The notes beneath the pieces are model-generated. The model was given only the letters and a program-made list of their open reading frames with translations. It was not told the origin of the DNA and ran no database searches. Source: Flavobacterium sp. CF108 (GTDB lineage Bacteria; Bacteroidota; Bacteroidia; Flavobacteriales; Flavobacteriaceae). From it: DNA of 64,000 bases. The position numbers were made by a program, and so were the translations under genes. Below, in pieces: positions 63,147 through 64,000 of this stretch. The DNA lies in contig NZ_FQWW01000004.1 of NCBI RefSeq assembly GCF_900129795.1, forward strand, positions 186,001-250,000. Direction: 5' to 3'. Numbering within the stretch: position 1 is the first letter of the stretch; each line of letters begins with the position of its first letter.

Positions 63147-64000
63147 ATGTCAAAAGAAGTAAAATCAGTAGAATACGGATTAGAAAAAATCTTTGAAGGA
63201 GCACAAGATTTCCTTCCGTTATTAGGAACAGATTATGTAGAGTTTTATGTAGGCAATGCAAAACAATCTGCACATTATTATAAAACTGCTTTCGGATATC
63301 AGTCATTAGCTTACGCTGGGTTAGAAACCGGAGTAAAAGACAGAGCATCGTATGTTTTGAAACAAGACAAAATCAGAATTGTTTTAACTACTCCATTAAC
63401 AGCAGATTCTCCAATTAACGAACACTTAAAAAAACATGGTGACGGTGTAAAAGTTGCAGCACTTTGGGTTGAAGATGCTGCAAAATCTTACGAAGAAACT
63501 ATGAAACGCGGCGCACGTTCTTTCATGGAACCAACTGTTGAGGAAGATGAATTTGGTCAAGTTATTCGTTCGGGAATTTACACTTATGGAGAAACAGTTC
63601 ACATTTTTGTCGAAAGAAAAAACTACAACGGTGTTTTCTTACCTGGATATAAAGAATGGAAATCAGATTACAATCCAGAACCAACAGGATTAAAATATAT
63701 TGATCACATGGTTGGAAATGTGGGTTGGAATGAAATGAATACTTGGGTAAAATTTTACGAAGACGTAATGGGATTTGTAAATTTCCTTTCTTTTGATGAC
63801 AAACAAATTACTACAGAATATTCTGCATTAATGAGTAAAGTAATGTCAAACGGAAACGGAAGAATTAAATTCCCAATCAACGAACCAGCAGAAGGAAAGA
63901 AAAAATCGCAGATTGAAGAATATTTAGATTTTTACGGCGGACCTGGAATTCAGCATATCGCTATTGCTACAGATGATATTATTAAAACAGTATCACAATT
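63147..64000 (+). CDS. hppD: 4-Hydroxyphenylpyruvate dioxygenase, 5' part
   Basis: It converts 4-hydroxyphenylpyruvate to homogentisate, using Fe(II). The first 284 codons are present; the gene runs off the right edge. The frame opens MSKEVKSVEYGLEKIFEG. Metal ligands H187 (YIDHMVGNV) and H270 (GIQHIAIAT) are in place; the third (glutamate) would lie beyond the edge. It follows hmgA by 234 bases, with repeats between, and is probably part of the same tyrosine-degradation unit. Confidence 0.93.
   Translation, partial: MSKEVKSVEYGLEKIFEGAQDFLPLLGTDYVEFYVGNAKQSAHYYKTAFGYQSLAYAGLETGVKDRASYVLKQDKIRIVLTTPLTADSPINEHLKKHGDGVKVAALWVEDAAKSYEETMKRGARSFMEPTVEEDEFGQVIRSGIYTYGETVHIFVERKNYNGVFLPGYKEWKSDYNPEPTGLKYIDHMVGNVGWNEMNTWVKFYEDVMGFVNFLSFDDKQITTEYSALMSKVMSNGNGRIKFPINEPAEGKKKSQIEEYLDFYGGPGIQHIAIATDDIIKTVSQ

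Overview
The window looks like a chromosomal segment of a Flavobacterium species (Bacteroidota, Flavobacteriia), close to the F. johnsoniae group. The DNA is AT-rich. Promoters follow the Bacteroidota pattern TTG-N17-23-TAnnTTTG and lack clear Shine-Dalgarno sites. Two genes belong to the type IX secretion (T9SS) world: a large cargo protein with a C-terminal sorting domain, and a PorZ-like protein beside recO. Gene content (cytochrome-b SdhC, mevalonate-pathway HMG-CoA synthase, P60-like OmpA with thrombospondin-3 calcium repeats, full Bat operon) fits the same group. No rRNA, tRNA, CRISPR array, prophage or intact insertion sequence was seen.

Layout. 1-2.1 kb: start of sdhC (minus) and mvaS (plus). 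2.1-6.4 kb: an accessory stretch with two GNAT acetyltransferases, several unrecognised small proteins, one gene with a poly-A frameshift, and many dispersed palindromic repeats. 6.4-9.7 kb: aminopeptidase P, an S33 hydrolase, ferritin. 9.8-14.4 kb: T9SS cargo protein and an alpha/beta hydrolase. 14.5-23.4 kb: AddB-like nuclease, ompA, kbl and AddA-like helicase-nuclease, all minus. 23.6-31.7 kb: lspA, a small basic protein, two roadblock-domain proteins, a DksA-like protein, ileS and an exported protein. 31.7-39.4 kb: beta-propeller protein, recO, porZ, gdhA and a divergent beta-barrel protein. 39.5-44.6 kb: cystathionine gamma-synthase, lipoprotein, AlbA_2 protein, SDR and aldo-keto reductase. 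44.8-54.2 kb: the MoxR-DUF58-BatA/B/C/D/E operon. 54.2-55.1 kb: a gene-free repeat block with a 124-bp tandem array. 55.1-64 kb: 5-formyl-THF cyclo-ligase, a deacylase, uvrC, a small exported protein, a patatin/Omp85-type phospholipase, then hmgA and hppD (tyrosine catabolism; hppD runs off the end).

How the genes work together. HppD makes homogentisate and HmgA opens its ring. The AddA-like and AddB-like proteins probably form one recombination nuclease although ompA and kbl separate their genes. MoxR, DUF58 and the Bat proteins form one membrane-anchored VWA/AAA+ system. The two roadblock proteins probably form a scaffold, but no GTPase is encoded nearby.

No clearly new multi-gene system is evident. 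The observations most worth a second look are non-coding or gene-level: the 124-bp REP-bearing array, direct copies of a three-hairpin element flanking a small gene cassette, a poly-A frameshift whose repair creates an ATGA overlap with the next gene, an apparently ATG-less roadblock gene that probably starts at ACG, and a structured intergenic element at about 6.06-6.14 kb.
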